This document shows positions 12,195-24,647 of a DNA stretch of 64,000 nucleotides, piece after piece (positions within the stretch are counted from its first letter, which is position 1; every line of letters begins with the position of its first letter). This stretch comes from Isoetes taiwanensis (taxonomy: Eukaryota; Streptophyta; Lycopodiopsida; Isoetales; Isoetaceae). The position numbers were made by a program, and so were the translations under genes. The notes beneath the pieces were generated by a model that was given only the letters and a program-made list of their open reading frames with translations, had not been told where the DNA came from and made no database searches. The stretch covers positions 1 to 64,000 of the forward strand of contig JAJEKV010000563.1 in assembly GCA_021234155.1 (NCBI GenBank), given 5' to 3'.

Positions 12195-13100
12195 AGTTGG
12201 GAGAAGATGTTGCCTCTACATTTTGGAATGGGATTCTTTAGCAATGGGGGAGGAGGCCAAAGATCTTATTCTTAGAATGATGTGTCCAAATCCTCAAAGA
12301 AGATTGATAATTTTTTTTTGATTTTTTGTCATCCTTGGGTCTTGGAACATTTTGGCATGTCGATGGTCAATATTATAGAGAATAGTAAATACGACCTCCT
12401 AGTCCTTCAAACATCATTATCGAGACACCAAATATATATGGGAAAAGGATTTGATTTGACTACATAGGGTTGATGGGCATGGTATGTGAAGCCTGGGGCA
12501 AGACCAGAAAAAGTTCGAGAGAACATTGATGGCGGATTTGAAGCACATAAAGCTCAAAATAAGGATAAAAGGAGTGAAAAGCATCATCGGTTTTGAGGAT
12601 GCTGCAACAAAACGATCTCGTTGGCGAGAGAGTTGATGTAAAGATGCCATAAAAAGATAAAGGCGAAGCAACCTTGACAAAAAAATAGGTTATGTGGAGT
12701 TGTTTCTCCTTGCAGAGGGGGAAGTTTTGTGATCTCAAATCTTACAAAAATGAGAGATGACAATTTATTTGCATTTGATTTTGGGAATTGTTGACCAAGA
12801 ATGGGGATGCAATGATAAAACGAGAAAGAATTCAAGATTCTATCCGAGAGAAAAGAACATTAAACTATCTATTCTTACACAATTCGAGGGGCACTTTGGA
12901 TCCGACATTGTACATGAATGTAGGGGAACTACAATGTCGATTGTAAGAACATGGTAGGGGACTACTTTAATTTAAATATAGCTTGGGGTTAGATTTAGGC
13001 CACTTTTTGGAGGGGGATTCTTTAGTAGCACCTTGTCGAGGAGGCCAAAAGATCTTGGTTCAAAATGATGTGTAACATCCTCAAAGAAGTTTGAATACTA
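12195..13100. repeat. Second local duplication with spacer
   Basis: A block of about 90 bases (ggattctttagcaatggggg at 12230) recurs in diverged form at about 13015 (gattctttagtagcaccttg), both followed by gaggaggccaaagatctt-like sequence and atgatgtgt. The sequence between shows no protein domain. A further word, catcattttagaatatgttt, appears at about 13160 and again at about 13889. The word gaacacatggttcaaa at 13244 is repeated in inverted form at about 13840. Confidence 0.6.
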
Positions 13101-14586
13101 GAAGCGACACTACACTCGCCAACATTTACTTGGGTTGGTTATGATGGTCAATATTATGAGCATCATTTTAGAATATGTTTCCAACATCATAAAAAAAAAA
13201 TATATAATGAAAAAAAAAACAACAGAAATTTTATGGGCTATAATGAACACATGGTTCAAATTATGCTAAATTTAGAATATTAAAATTATAAGCCATAAAA
13301 TATCCGTTGTTCATGGAGTGAAAAGGCTTCATCGCCTTCCCTTGATCCGTGTCCTCTCTCATCGCTCCCCTTTCCCTGAGAGAGTTGATACCATTCCCAT
13401 AAAAAACATAAACGATTCCGTGATTTTACAAAAACATCTGGAGTTGTTTTTTTGTTGAAGATCTTCGTCGGGGTTTGTATTTCTTGTTCGTCGAGGGTTT
13501 GTATTTCTTGGATTTCGAATGGATTGAGGGCTTGACCAAGAATGGGGATCTGTCTTTGAGTTCTTTAAAGACAATAATAGAGTTTCTAACTTTGATTTAG
13601 AAGATTACGTATTTGCGATTTACGTGTTGGAAGATGGTTAGAATCGAAGTTTTATCATGAAGAACATGAGAATAGAATCGAAGTTTTATCATTTAAGCAT
13701 TTTTATAGAATAGAAAAAGTTTTTCTGAGTTAGCTCTTTTGAAGGATTTCGTCGAAAACATGGTTGCATTTCGGACTTCTCGCAGCACCTTGTCTGTTTT
13801 TAAGCACACAAAAAGAAACACGAGAACATGCGTGGAAATTTGAACCATGTGTTCATTACGTCCGGGAAAGTTCAGGTTCGAATATGCGAAGCATCATTTT
13901 AGAATATGTTTCCAACATCATGAAAAAACCCTGAAAAAAAAAATTTCCTCGAACTTTTTTTCCTAAAAAAACAAAACATGGGAAGTGCCACATGAAGAAG
14001 AAGAAGAAGAATAATGATGTAGAGTACTCCACGTTTTTAGCGCACGCATGACATCCACAAATTATGGTCATACCAAAATTCTGACCTGTACGTTCGTATT
14101 ATACAAATTGGTATTCTACGTTTCGTATCTACGGGTCGTACACGGCAAGATTAGGGGCTTTCCCATCCCATGCCTGGTAGCTCCAAGCTCCGACGCATGC
14201 ATCCATCCTTTGGATCGGATTTATATTTCGTCATCTAGATCTGTCCAAATCGTCTTTTCTTATTGGATTCTTGGATTTGCAGGGATTTTTTTGCCCTTAT
14301 CTCATGCTTCGCCGGATTGAATTGGACTTTCTTGGCCTCAGATTCTTGTTAGGGTTTGGTGAAATTTTCCTTTGACAGGTTATCGGTCTTGGTTTTGCAC
14401 AACAGCTTTGGAAAATGTTTCGGAAATCTTTTTGCATACCGTATGCTCTGTTTCTATAAAGCTTGTTCTTGTGAAATGTTTTATTTCTGTAAATTTGAAG
14501 CGTAAGTGCTCTGTTTTTTGTGAATTTGAAGGCTAGATTACTCTGTTTCTGTGAAATCCGTGCTGCAAGTTTCTGTTTGAAGCATC
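13101..14586. other. Spacer and probable 5' region of the gene at 14587
   Basis: The left half is AT-rich with poly-A tracts and shows no gene. From about 14080 the base composition becomes more balanced, and the last 400 bases before 14587 are T-rich and pyrimidine-rich, as in plant 5' untranslated leaders. AG sites such as ggatttgcag (14271-14280) and cctttgacag (14368-14377) could be splice acceptors of a leader intron. A TATA box was not identified with confidence. Confidence 0.3.
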
Positions 14587-15411
14587 ATGTCTAAGTATTT
14601 TCGGCTTCGAGAAAAGGATACATATCTGTTCCAAGATGTTGAGGATTATTTGCACATTGCTGATCCAGGATCGAAGAGAATGATGTTTTCTGCTGTGCCA
14701 GCTGATCAAGCATTAGCAGGACAGAGACAATCTGGAGCATCTCAGCGATTTTATTTTCCAGAAAAGCCTGTGGATGAGGGATTAAAAAATATTACAAAGC
14801 AAATCCCCTTTGAAGCAGATCGCCCCGTGTCTGAGAAAAAGAAAGCTCATGGATGGGTAGGATCGATCCTTCACAGATCATCTTCTAAGGCGCCCGAGAA
14901 AAATCCATCGGAATGGGTAGAGAAATCAGAGCAGAAGATGGATGATATTGATAGGAAGTCCATTTCCGAAGCTCCAAAGCAGAATTCATGGAGATTAAGC
15001 AATCCTTTGCCGCGGACACAATCTCTTCGTTATAATCGCATATCTTCAGAAAGGGCAAATGATTTTGTCCAGCCTAGGCATTCTTCTTACACAGGAATTG
15101 AGGCATTTCAAGCAAATTGGAGTCCAGAACAAGCTAAATCTAATACAGAGACCGGACTGGAGTGTATTGTTTGTGGAAAAGCGTCTGCCCTAAGTTTTGA
15201 TCTGCTCATATGCGAAACTTGCATACCCAAGTCCGGCATGAAATTTGAACCACATCTTCATGAGCATCATCCTCTTAAGAAGAAATCCGGCATTATGGGC
15301 AAAATTCGACGCATGCTGCATATCGAGAAAAAATCCAAGAATCATAGCTCCAAATCAAGCGTGGCTGCTGTTTTTTCAAAGATAACTGAAGAATCTCACA
15401 TAGTTTCATAG
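14587..15411 (+). CDS. Unknown plant protein with Cys/His-rich tail, 274 aa
   Basis: This is one of the two complete, uninterrupted genes here. The ATG at 14587 is preceded by an in-frame TGA three codons upstream, which fixes the start. The protein is hydrophilic, with no signal peptide or membrane segment. It starts MSKYFRLREKDTYLFQDVED. The middle (residues 80-180) is rich in Ser, Lys and Pro and probably disordered. Near residues 193-230 a zinc-binding pattern is seen: C-x2-C (CIVCG), then C-x2-C (CETC), then HLHEHH. The C-terminus is very basic (KKKSGIMGKIRRMLHIEKKSK) and could bind nucleic acid or membrane, or serve as a nuclear signal. I do not recognise the family. No splice signals interrupt it, and it reads as a single-exon gene, or as the coding exon of one with a leader intron. 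Confidence 0.75.
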   Translation: MSKYFRLREKDTYLFQDVEDYLHIADPGSKRMMFSAVPADQALAGQRQSGASQRFYFPEKPVDEGLKNITKQIPFEADRPVSEKKKAHGWVGSILHRSSSKAPEKNPSEWVEKSEQKMDDIDRKSISEAPKQNSWRLSNPLPRTQSLRYNRISSERANDFVQPRHSSYTGIEAFQANWSPEQAKSNTETGLECIVCGKASALSFDLLICETCIPKSGMKFEPHLHEHHPLKKKSGIMGKIRRMLHIEKKSKNHSSKSSVAAVFSKITEESHIVS

Positions 15412-17340
15412 CTGGAGAATCAGTCTGAAATAATAGATTGAAATTTGAGGTTAGTATAAGGGATCTGAAATCAGTTTAATATTTCCTCTGCTTAGAATAT
15501 ATTCTATAGGCTCAAAATTTAAACGATCCGGCATCACTTTGCCCGGCAATCTATATACAAAGATTTTGGTACAGACAACAAAGGATTTGTTTAATTTGTT
15601 TTTTTTAGCAGAAGCAGATGCCATGTCTGTAGTGTATCTTCCTCTTCTGTTTTTTTTGCTGTCAGAAGCGTTTTTCGTTAACTTGTGTTTTGGGCGATTC
15701 TGGCAATCATTTGTAAGCATTTGTTTTTTGCATAGATTGAATGATCTGGAAGGCCGAGTGTGGTAAAATAAAAAAAGAATCAGGATCGGAGGCAGTAGCA
15801 GTTGCAGGTTGGTGGTGTTTGTTTATGTGAAAAGAGTGTGTGACCAGAAGGAAATGGCCACTTGCCCTTTAAAAGGCCTAGCTAGGCAACCATGTGCCTT
15901 TCCCTATACATGAATGCCCCTTGCCTTGAATTCCAGCAAGGAAGGCTGGCGGACTCGTGGCAGCACGGAGGCCTGAAGGCAGAAAGGCATTCCTGAAGGC
16001 AGAAAGGCATTCGTGCAACGTGAAGTCGCTGGTGCCGTAGATTCAGTGCCACGTGGCAGGCATCCAACAGCTGGAGCGAAGAATAATAATCAAAATGTCA
16101 CGCGGAATGTCGTCCAAAATTCAGGGCAACATTTAGAAAAAGAATGGCACCCTGACTTTACCGTTTCTCTTCTATTCTTTAATTTTGTGGGTAAGTCCTT
16201 GGGTGGGGGTGACCCTTTGCCCATCATGGTTTAAAACCCCGTGCTTACCACCAAAACCCCCCGGCAAGGGTCCTTTTCATTCTAATGCTTGGCTTTCTTT
16301 TTGCATTTTAGTATGGTTTAATCTATACAAGACGCGAACATTTCTCTTCCTCGACTTCCCTGTGCTAAAAAAAGTGAGTCAGTAAAGAGAAATATTTGAT
16401 GTAAGCTTTTGGCAAGTTAATTCATCGAACTCTTTGATTTTTCATATGTGTTGTTAGTTTAGAAAATTTGATTATATTTCTTAGAAGTGAAGGCGTTAAT
16501 CTTTGAGAACACTTTTTTAGAAGCGAAGGTGTTAACATCTAATATAGTAAACCTTGCCTAGGTTGGTTATATGTAAATTAGTCATTTTTAGCAGAGTTTA
16601 AAATGCTACACTTTAGGGCTTGCATCTTGATAGCTTTTAAATGTTGCGTGCCAAAGATTTTAAAAGAACATTTAAAGGGTTTGATCGACTTAGAGCCAAA
16701 GCATTCAAGTATTACCTAACATTTTCCAAATCTAACATTTTTTTGATATTCTTCGAGGGCATGCCACCTTCTCTATGAAGGACATTGTCAAAACAGGGTA
16801 TCAAGACCATCACCCTTTGTTACTTTTCTCCATTTTGTTTGTCTGCATTCCGCCATACTTTTCTTCTTTTCTTTGTTTTTCTGTGTTCCACATGCTACAT
16901 CGTCTATTCATATGCGTTAAACATAGTTTTTTCAAACATGTTGGTTGAATTTTGCTTCTTCATTAGCTTCTTTTAGACAAAATGCTCAATTTCGACAACT
17001 CAACCTCTGTGATTTACAAATTTATCATCTCGCCACAAAATCTAGCACTGCAATGCTCTCATGCATGTGCTTAACCTCAAACTGTTCAGATTCTGACTGG
17101 AAGATCAACATCATAAAAAATAGAGGGTTCAAGGGGCTCTGCTAGATTAGAAGCTAGATCTTGGTGGTGGGTTGTCGATCTGCGCCATATGGTAAAATCA
17201 GAGGATAAGATCTGTGGGTTTTGCGGGGTCGAAGGAACATGATACCAGAGAATTTCTTTCCATGTCGATCTGCAAATTGGGCATACCAGATTTCCATGTC
17301 TGGTGCTCGATGCAATGCAAAGAAAGTAAAAAGTGTAGGA
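15412..17340. other. Spacer with G-box and a short duplication
   Basis: No gene is visible. A perfect G-box/ABRE core (CCACGTGGC) is at about 16050-16058. A 20-bp unit (cctgaaggcagaaaggcatt) is duplicated exactly at 15972-16011. The first 350 bases are likely the 3' untranslated region of the gene ending at 15411. The rest is T-rich and featureless. Confidence 0.4.
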
Positions 17341-17360
17341 GCATTCAGCTGGACCGCCGT

Positions 17361-17787
17361 ATTTAGAGTCCGGGATGTGGTATTTCTGGACTTTTTTTGT
17401 GGTATTTCTGGCCATCTGTTATCGACCTTTGTAACTTCACGGTTTCAAGCCGGAATCAACTGTTTTTTGGGGCATTTTTTGGATCAATCCGGCTCTATCG
17501 GGGCTCAAATCGCTTCCTCTCTTCATCAAACTAACGTTAAAGAGGCGGATAAAGTAATTAGAAGGGGCTTTTAAAGCAGTTCAAGCCGCGTCCGCGAGCT
17601 GCAAAAAAACGATCCGACCAAAGATTTCGGCCAGCCGTAGCGTTTTTTGGCCCCGAAATACCACTTTTGGCTGGAAATACCACCTTTTGGTTGGAAATAC
17701 CACCTTTTTGGCCGGAAATACCACGGCCTGATAACGGATGTCGAAAACCACCAGAAAGTCAGGAAATACCACATCCGGACTCTAAAT
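17361..17787. repeat. Foldback element with GAAATACCAC repeats
   Basis: The left arm (17361-17430, atttagagtccgggatgtgg...) and the right arm (17731-17787, ending ccacatccggactctaaat) are inverted repeats. Next to the right arm is a tandem array of about four 20-bp units (aaataccac starts at 17656, 17675, 17695 and 17716). The left arm carries two inverted copies of the same word (gtggtattt). The core between the arms (17430-17640) shows no domain. This looks like a small foldback or MITE-type element. Target-site duplications were not clear. Confidence 0.65.
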
Positions 17788-17889
17788 CTGGGACGTCTCA
17801 TTGTTTGGAAAATTGCATGCCCTTTTCTTGGATTCATGGGTTCCAGACATAAGTTTGCGCAAGCACCCTGCAAATTCGTCATATCTCAG

Positions 17890-19495
17890 ACCTAAAACGG
17901 TAAAAGAAAGAAAAAAAAAGGCAGATATCTATGTGAGCCGGGTATATAAAGAGGCAGATATGTGAGTTGAATGTAGAGAAGCAGATATGAAAACCCTCTG
18001 ATCATCGTACACAAACTCTGTGAAGCTCAAGGAAACTCTATGAAAACTCTGGAGATCAAGAAGAAAAGGGAGATCTTACCTGAGACCCATGATGCCAAAC
18101 CGAAACTCCTGATGTGCGAGAGAGAGAAAGGCATCGATACAGCCAGTAAATGGGCGTTTGCAGCTTCTGTTCCATCTCTACAATCTTCTTTCGCTTAAGG
18201 AATAGAGGCATCGGCTATAGCTTAAGGAAGAGAGGGATTAGATATCACAATTATCATCAACGGCAACTAGCAAGCGAATTATGGACCTGATTGGCTCTGG
18301 AAATACATTTGTTCTTGCCCTCTTTTGTTCGGAGCAAATTCATCTACACCATCACCAAAGACATCGTGGAATTTCATCTTTCTTGAACCCATGGCTTCTT
18401 CTGTAGTAGAGTCTCTAGCAGTGAACTCTAAATTTATAGTCACACAAGGATTCCTCCATAAATGTCACGGGATCCTTCACTAGATTCGTGAAATTGAGTG
18501 AGATTCAGCCAAGATTTCGCTTTTATGGAACTAGGCAGGGCCATGTATGGAGAGACAGGAACCCAATATGCTCGGAATCACGAACAACGGCTCAAGTGCC
18601 CAATCATTGAAGATCTGCAACGATGGATTGCGGCGGGTTCCATCTGGATTTTCTCGACCAGTAAGGAGATTTAGATCATGACACGTGTGGGAGCAAAGAA
18701 TTTTTCCTTTCTGAATTTAGCAAAATTGAAATTAATATACGTGTCAAGCTGTGGGCTCATCTCAACCCATAAATATTAGACATTCATTTTTTAAGAACAA
18801 AATAGATTGCTTTATATAGGCAGTGATGATTGTAAGTTTAATGGTTTGATGGTTTAACACAAGTTCTTTCAACTCTCTCCCCAGTAGATAAAGTTCTTAG
18901 ATTTTGTAGACTTACTAGAAACTAATGCTATGAGATGAGATACTAATACTAGACACTAATACTATGTGCCCTAGGGATTTGACTCCTCTACCGCCATTGT
19001 TATGCTAGAAATTTTCTTAGTGAAGGATGTCTGCCACATCTACGACAGTATGATCCCTATGCATAAAACCATTGGTAGAAGAAGCAAAATCCAACGCATA
19101 CATCTAATAACTACTTATTCTTCTCTGCCTCCCCTTTTCTTTTTAAAAGATCCCTTTTTTTTGAAGATAAATGTACTTTATCATCCTCACGATGCAAAAA
19201 TTATTTCTTTTTCTTTCCCCTTTTTTTGACGATAGATAGTACTTTTTAGCAGGTAACATCCCATGGAAACAGTGGGATTGATTCTTGTGCTCCATGGTAC
19301 AAGGGAGAGCAACTGCCCATCTGGGTAGAATTTAGGTCTGCTTAACAATTTGAGAAAGTGTGGCTATGGTACGTCCAGACTATAAGTAGAGGAGATCAAA
19401 ACCCATGGCTTATGCACCCTTCTCTCCAGCTTGAGGACTAAGGGGATATTCCCTGTGTCTATCACGTGGGAACTTGTGCTCATAGAGGAACAAGT
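17890..19495. other. Spacer, no gene seen
   Basis: Mixed-composition sequence without a coding frame of note or recognisable domain. Words such as ctctgtgaagctcaaggaaactctatgaa around 18015 show weak internal repetition. I see nothing I can name here. Confidence 0.35.
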
Positions 19496-19499
19496 TATA

Positions 19500-19945
19500 A
19501 CGTACGGAACATGCATGGTTGAAATATCTCCTCTCGCGGATCAACGCTTTTCTTTGGCAAGTGATTCGGAGGGTTCCTAGGGTCAACCAACTAGTCTCAA
19601 AGAGGGACAATGACATCAGTCTACTCTATCCCATGTGTGAAGCTGAAGATGAATCCATAGAGCATTGTTGGGTGGACTATGAGGACATACATGTAGTATG
19701 GGCATGGAGTTTGGATAGGTTTGAATAGCCTTTATGGACCAAGAAATTGTTGTTGGCAATTCTCCCAGTGGGATGAAGTACCATGAAGAAGAAGGCCCTC
19801 CATACTGCTAGGGCGTGGACAATCTGGTCCTTATGGAAAAAGGGGAACCCTAGTCTTTGACAAGGATCAGGTGGAATATATCTCGTGAATTCAGCTTCTC
19901 CATATGATACTTTGAGAGGCTTATAAGTGGTTTTATATTAGTGGT
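19500..19945 (+). pseudogene. LINE ORF2 C-terminal relic (zf-RVT domain)
   Basis: The plus strand reads RINAFLWQVIRRVPRVNQLV, then LYPMCEAEDESIEHCWVDYE and VVWAW. This is the reverse-transcriptase zinc-binding (zf-RVT) domain at the end of plant non-LTR retrotransposon ORF2 (K-x-x-A-F-L-W... C-P-x-C...ES-x-x-H...C...VW). The second Cys and the His remain; other ligands appear lost (Pro-Met-Cys, and Tyr where a Cys is usual). In another frame TARAWTIWSLWKK (about 19805-19845) continues the typical ...AIWxIWxxRN block. Stops and a frameshift make this a dead fragment. The RT core lies upstream in unreadable sequence or was lost by 5' truncation. Confidence 0.7.
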
Positions 19946-19949
19946 TGAG

Positions 19950-22135
19950 AGTGAAGAAGCTGTAAAGGTAGACATATGAGGCACATATCAAAATTTATGA
20001 AGCTATATAGATATCCCCATCTCATATCCGCACGTTGATATACCCCTGCCAAGCTTTGTACCAATCTCTCAAAGTAATAAAAGGTTTTTCTTTTCTTTTT
20101 TATTCTTAAAAAGGAAAAAAAAAAATCCCACAACCCATTAAATATCCCAAACAGGACTTGCTGGAACACCAGATTTTGTACTTGCTAGTCCAAAGCACGC
20201 AAGAAGATTAAAGCTTTATTGATTAAAATCCCCTTTATGGATCCGATAGGAAGAATTAAGAAAATATGACATCCATGCTTAACAAAAACAGAACGCAACA
20301 GATCTGATCACCTTTCTCAACTCAACATTGCTTCTTACCATTTCTTGGTCAGTCTCACCTTAATCATTTTCATTTCAAGAAATATATCCTCCTAAACCAA
20401 CAACTAAACCCCTGTCGACTTAATCTTGAAATACTCCATTCATCTATTGTCTAATTCATCCTACTTGAGAAGATAATCATTTAGTCAGTCTTTCTTTCAC
20501 TGCTTGATAATTTTTCAAAGATAAAATTCTTTGGTATTTGGTGCTCCATAGTTTTGACCTTTCTTCTCTCTTTACATAACTGCAACACTCCTTGTAACCA
20601 CCAGAAAATTCCATTCCTAGTATATCCTTCTTAAACTACATGCCTTGACTTCATTTTAAAGCAAATATATATTGGGTGATAATAAATGCTCCCAAATGGG
20701 GGTACATATACAAAATGAGAGTCAACAAACACGCCACTTAGCTTGACATGCTACCTCAGCATGCATCTTGATCTATATGATCATAGAAAGCATATTGATC
20801 TATATGATCATAAGTCTAACTGGTAACAAAAAGGAAGGATAGATAGAAAATTTTAATGTTAACTGGTTTATCTCTTCACTTCACAACGGATAAGACAAAA
20901 TGGAAGAAGAAACAAAAGCCTTTTGCATTTTTGATTGCAAACAACAACCTAGAAATCCAGGATCTCCGTCAACCTTACTGTGTAAGGTTCTCGTCAAATT
21001 TATGTTGTCGGATCAAAAGGCACATAACCAACATAAAGAAGGAACACATTAATGGATGTGACATTCCATACTCCAAGTATGGTGATATTTACTTCAATAG
21101 CATAACATGCCCATGTGCTACAATAAATTGGTTTCAATTGAATGCCAATTTTCTTCGTCATACCGACATTTTGTAGATTTGAGCTATGCAAAAAACAAGT
21201 AGCCCACAAAAATGTCAATGAACATATTCAATTATATGTATTTACATATCTAATATACGGTTGCTCCTATTCTCTACATTGAACTTTTGTTGCTTTACTT
21301 GCTAAATCGTACTTCCGTGGATCCCAACATATACTTCTTTGGGTTATTTCTAATTTCCATAAAGGGTTTTGGGTGCATGTGCACAAACATGCTTTCATCA
21401 ACCTCTAAAAATACTCACGCTTGCCTTTTAGATGGCCTCCCAAAAATATCTATATGAATGGACTGTACACATAGAAACTTATGCGTAGAATAATAGTGTG
21501 ACCAAACCTTACCGAATCAACAAATGCTAAATAAACAATATATTTCGCCTCTTAGAACCTTTCATAATCAAATTACTTATGGAACCATTTATGGCAATCC
21601 CGTTAAGGTAGAGATTGATTGAATTTATTGACAAAACAACCCATTTAAACACTTTGAACACAGCCAAACATGTGATAAAGCAGTTGACACGTAATCTATA
21701 ACAAATAGAACAAAACAATATTTTACAAATCGTAAAATGCAAGTTGCCAATATAGAACCTTGTCAAGAACCCATATTGCCTATGTAAACCTTACATTTAT
21801 GGAAATTAACTATCATGTATCGGTTGCAAGTAACATAAACAGAGGACCATTGCATTATTATCAATGCCCAATTCCCATTTGGTTAACATGTTCCTTACGA
21901 TCATAAACATTAGCATTACCTAGATCAAGATATTTAAAACTAACTCTTTAGATGTTGAAGCTACCCAATCAAATTTTTGGGTTGCCCCTAATGGTCTTGT
22001 CACATAGTTCCATCAACAGGGAAAAATCCATGTTGACATTAACGTTTCTTTTTTGTGATGATTACATGTTCCTGTCAACATTAATCAACATTAACACAGT
22101 TCCGCGTGGATGAAAAATGTGGGGCTTGAAAACGT
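19950..22135. other. AT-rich spacer
   Basis: No domain or RNA gene is seen. A 27-bp-period duplication (ttgatctatatgatcata) is at 20768-20812. The remainder is low-complexity AT-rich sequence with short chance frames. Confidence 0.4.
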
Positions 22136-22139
22136 TCAT

Positions 22140-22230
22140 TTGGATGGAATAGAATATAATAGAATAGAATAGATTGTTTAACGTCCACGGAGACCAATAG
22201 GTCATGGGACCCATACAATGGGCTAGTACA
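22140..22230. repeat. AATAG-run plus GGTC-motif module
   Basis: A short run of agaataga-type pentamers (22146-22172) is followed by ttaacgtccacggagaccaa, then taggtcatgggaccca. A closely similar module occurs at about 50685-50740 (atggaatgg run, then tcgtctacgtagaccgattg, then gtctatgggcccaa). The two copies mark one repeat family end in the same orientation, perhaps the end of a mobile element. The copy here lies just before the transposase-like relic. Confidence 0.5.
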
Positions 22231-22269
22231 ATCATTACTACTAGGATTAAAAAACCCCTGCCTCGAAAG

Positions 22270-24195
22270 CTAGAGATGCCAAGTGATAACAAAATTTCTA
22301 TTCTCCGCCGGATGTCTGTTTGTGCTACATGCTCTGAATTAAAAGCTCAGAGACAAAATGCAAGGACACTTCACACTAAAAGTAAGCTTCCAAAACGTGT
22401 TCTTGCCTAGTTCTACTTAAAAGTAGGTTCTTTCCTAAACATATTTCCATTTCAGATGAATTGAAAGAGAAACTGAACAAGCACAGAGAACAACAATCTT
22501 TGGAAAGGAGAAAATTGACAAAATATAGGAAGAAAGCACTGGAACAACCATTCAACTACATATGGGGTTGTTATTGATGGAACGGATTTAAGAAGACCAC
22601 CCTACCACATTTTGTCAATGTGCCCTATGCTCTTCTTGAAAAGATTTCATACACCGCATGTTGTTGGTGCTATGGTATTTAATGGAAAAACTATCTTGCA
22701 AGGCATTTTTGAACTATCCAAACATTCATGCCGATCAAATCTCACTATCACAATATTGAATAAGCTTCTTTCCAATCTAGAACATATACCACCAGTTCTA
22801 TATCTTCACTAGACAACACCCATGAGAAAATAAGAATCGTTGTTTGCTTACTATGCTATGTTAGTTGAGAAACAAATCTTCAAGAAGGTGAAGATTGGTT
22901 TTTGCTTGTTGGTCATCGCATGACGATCAAATTGATCGGGATGTTCAAGAGGGTTCTCTAAACGCCTTGCTCGAAAAAGCTCTCGACCTAAAGAATGATT
23001 GAGGTTATCCAAGATTCCTACAATCCTCGTCCGCACATCGAAAGTTATTAGAAGAAACTTATGATTTCAAGGAATGGATTTTTCGGAGAGATCAACTGGT
23101 CAGCTAATATTGAGCCCTTGAGAAACATTACATTTCAAAGATCGATCAAAATTTCACTTGTAGATGGCAAGGCCATCTTACAAGGAAAGAAATATGCCAT
23201 CTTACAAGGAAAGAAATATGCCACATCCTTGCAAAGGTAGAACAGAAGGTGTATTCAATTCATTCGCACCATCCCCAATACTAGTTCTATGCTCTCTGCA
23301 GAGCAAATGCCTCTAAAAAAGCTTGAAAGAAATCACAAAGAGTAAAAAGGAGGGAAAAGCATTTGACTCAAACAAATCATTGGATTATATTGAGACAAGT
23401 ATTCAAATCGTGCTACAACCACTTTGAGGAGGCAGATGCTTTATGGTGGCCTCGCTTTTTTTTCTAACAACGTGACATGTTGCAAGCTTCATTACAAGGT
23501 CGAAGACCGTTACATTCAACCGGGCCATCTAGGCAAACTCTCCCCGTGCAAGTTGAGAATCAAGAGGAACATGTAGAGATAATGGCTAGCTCGGATGAAG
23601 ATGACAGAGTCATGTACACCGCCCCCAGACGACGGCACAACAAGTTGCTCGAGTCTCCTGCCTCCATTGAGATTGAGAAAGGAATGCTCATAGCTGTCCC
23701 GGTGATAATGATGAATCTGGGAAGCCATTCGCTAGCTAGATCTTGGAGGTAACAAGAGAGGACGAATTCCCACTCAATTAAAAGTGCAATGGATGAGAAC
23801 AAATGCCGCCAATGCTTTTTGGGAGTTATACTTTGGAGATGGTAAAACAGGGAGTGGGGAAAGAGAGCAAAGTCCAAAGCAAACACCGCCCGTCATAGAT
23901 CTAGTCAAGTAAAGGTTCTTGCATATGACTTTGTTACGATTTGACCGCTAATAAGTTACGTATGGTCACTCAAACTTTAATAAGGTCGACATGTGGATTA
24001 GACAAACAACCTAGAAAGGTGGCCAAAAAAGATGATGATGAAAACTCACTTGTAGACAGTGAAGAGGAGGATCGTTCGAGTACATCCAGTTTTGAGAGTG
24101 AAGCTGAGGATGAAGGCTCAAGTGATCAGGGATTAAATGAGTCTGAGGATGAGATGCATCCTGATATTGCTGCAAAATGTAAGTTTGTCCGATGA
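22270..24195 (+). pseudogene. Transposase-like gene relic, intron-bearing
   Basis: Exon 1 ends with CATCSELKAQRQNARTLHTK; a GT-AG intron (22382-22455, 74 bases) follows, and exon 2 starts ELKEKLNKHREQQSLERRKL. Later blocks across frames are LPHFVNVPYAL (about 22605-22640), PPVLYLH (22790), LVEKQIFKKVKIGF (22863-22905), FKEWIF (23067), LRNITFQRSIKISL (23120-23160), and a tail with a long acidic stretch (24020-24170). This order matches a eukaryotic, probably transposon-derived family known to me from plants and cnidarians, with a zinc-binding start, a D-N-x-x-E-N-K catalytic region and a VGHTHEDID-like block. Here those catalytic blocks are eroded (VGHRM/LLVIA). Stops and frameshifts show a dead copy. 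I cannot name the superfamily with certainty; KDZ-like is one possibility. Confidence 0.55.
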
Positions 24196-24647
24196 CTCGA
24201 ACATGTAAAGAACAGAAAGTGCAGGTGATGAGTGTTTGTCAAAATGTCCTATATTTTTGACAATCTTGTTCATAATTTTGTACAATTTTCACAACCTGCT
24301 ACACTTTATATAAGTAACTATTTTTTGTTCTAAATTAGGAGGATGAAAATTGCTATTTAAAATTTTTGCATGGAAGTTATGTTCAATCAACCCCTCAAAA
24401 AGGGTACCTAAATTGCCTAAATTGTCACACCTGTCACAAAAAACCTTAAAAATGGACTTTTTAAGGGGAATTTTAGGGAATCTTTCAAAGATTCCTTTCG
24501 AAGTGCGTTTGGAGCAAATAAGTGCGTTTCATTTTAAACTTTGTTTCGAGCCGACTTTGACGGATACGAGATTTCACTAGATACACGATCCACTCTCCAA
24601 TGATTATGCCCTCTTGAATGGTTGTCAACTCACCAGGCTTTATATTG

